Shown piece by piece: positions 63,636 to 64,000 of a stretch of 64,000 nucleotides of DNA (positions within the stretch are counted from its first letter, which is position 1; the number at the start of each line of letters is the position of its first letter). Source of the stretch: Photobacterium sp. CCB-ST2H9 (GTDB lineage: Bacteria; Pseudomonadota; Gammaproteobacteria; Enterobacterales; Vibrionaceae); NCBI RefSeq assembly GCF_023151555.2, contig NZ_CP100425.1:1984001-2048000 (forward strand). The letters run 5' to 3'. Position numbers and translations under genes: made by a program. The notes under the pieces were generated by a model that saw only the letters and a list, made by a program, of their open reading frames with translations, ran no database searches and had not been told where the DNA came from.

Positions 63636-64000
63636 TCCTTTCCATCCAATACGTAAATATTATTAATTTATTTTTTATAACAAGTCACACCAATAAATTA
63701 AACTTTATAAACATTTATTCCAATTTAATCACCTCATTAATAGAAATTTAACATCAATTCATTTAGTAAAATGCCCGGAATTTTTGATGTATGCAGTCCA
63801 ATCTTGTGAATAATTCAGAGACATTCTTTCTCCGTATAATGCTTGATTCTATGCAGCCACATCATGTTGCTTACCTCATTTCACCCCAAAACCACAACCC
63901 ACCCACGCTACCGCCCTTAACACTGAAGTCACTGGCAGTTGAGCTGTTCTGCCGCAGCCATCCTATTCAGTTATGGGATAGGTTTCACTAAACGGTATGT
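63636..64000. other. AT-rich upstream region of the Zorya operon
   Basis: About 365 bases to the window end. The first 130 bases are very AT-rich and should hold the zorA promoter (no convincing -35/-10 pair could be fixed). The right part carries copy 2 of a dispersed repeat. No complete gene is seen. Confidence 0.4.
63905..63990. repeat. dispersed repeat, copy 2
   Basis: CGCTACCGCCCTTAACACTG and the following bases match the stretch at 40265, and both share the end (ATGGGATAGGTTTCAC here, ATGGGACAGATTTCAC there). Between them lies an imperfect palindrome centred on AGCT. Probably the end of an insertion sequence or miniature element that continues beyond the window. Confidence 0.5.

Noticed and set aside
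63791..63991. 66-codon plus-strand open frame at the right end
   Set aside because: It runs through the dispersed repeat, has no ribosome site and no recognisable protein pattern.

Overview
The window looks like chromosomal DNA of a member of the Vibrionaceae, probably Photobacterium or a close relative. The grounds are a yejABEF operon, an AGCS alanine symporter, a second stand-alone EF-G, a BigR/YgaV-type persulfide divergon, a ynbABC-like lipid operon and, most tellingly, an attC site that aligns along its length with the V. cholerae repeat (VCR) type. No rRNA, tRNA or CRISPR array was seen.

Positions 1-28000 are mostly core-like. They hold the 3' part of a chemotaxis receptor, small stress-type enzymes, an alanine/sodium symporter, the oligopeptide/microcin C importer yejABEF, an EF-G paralog with strong codon bias, an Ap4A phosphorylase-like enzyme and an aromatic amino acid permease. 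Next comes a divergent sulfur-detoxification locus: persulfide dioxygenase, two YeeE/YedE half-transporters and an ArsR-type repressor on the minus strand; TauE exporter, rhodanese and CoA-disulfide reductase-rhodanese on the plus strand. The two halves share a candidate operator. An SgrR-like regulator, an outer-membrane barrel, a three-gene phospholipid operon and a DUF4344 metallopeptidase follow.

Positions 28000-50300 are accessory and nearly all minus strand: acetyltransferases, GFA, VOC, EthD, RraA and RraB-like proteins, a rhomboid protease and several lipoproteins. Three items stand out: an AT-rich gene for a Cry-like (delta-endotoxin N-domain) protein with a C-terminal beta/gamma-crystallin-like motif; an apparent three-gene operon of MFS transporter, GMC-like oxidoreductase and StsC-type aminotransferase that could make or modify an amino-sugar or aminocyclitol; and an 883-residue acidic protein of unknown function.

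Positions 50400-60110 look like an eroded chromosomal-integron (superintegron) segment. Small unrelated minus-strand genes (2H phosphoesterase, DUF6624, nucleotidyltransferase, aminoglycoside-phosphotransferase-like, GIY-YIG, hypotheticals) alternate with attC-like sites and with at least six internally deleted IS110-family remnants, all in one orientation. No integron integrase is in the window.

Positions 60112-63635 encode an HNH nuclease, a MotB/OmpA-like protein and a MotA/ExbB-like protein with a long coiled-coil tail. This is the zorA-zorB-zorE arrangement of a type II Zorya anti-phage system, placed beside the cassette region.
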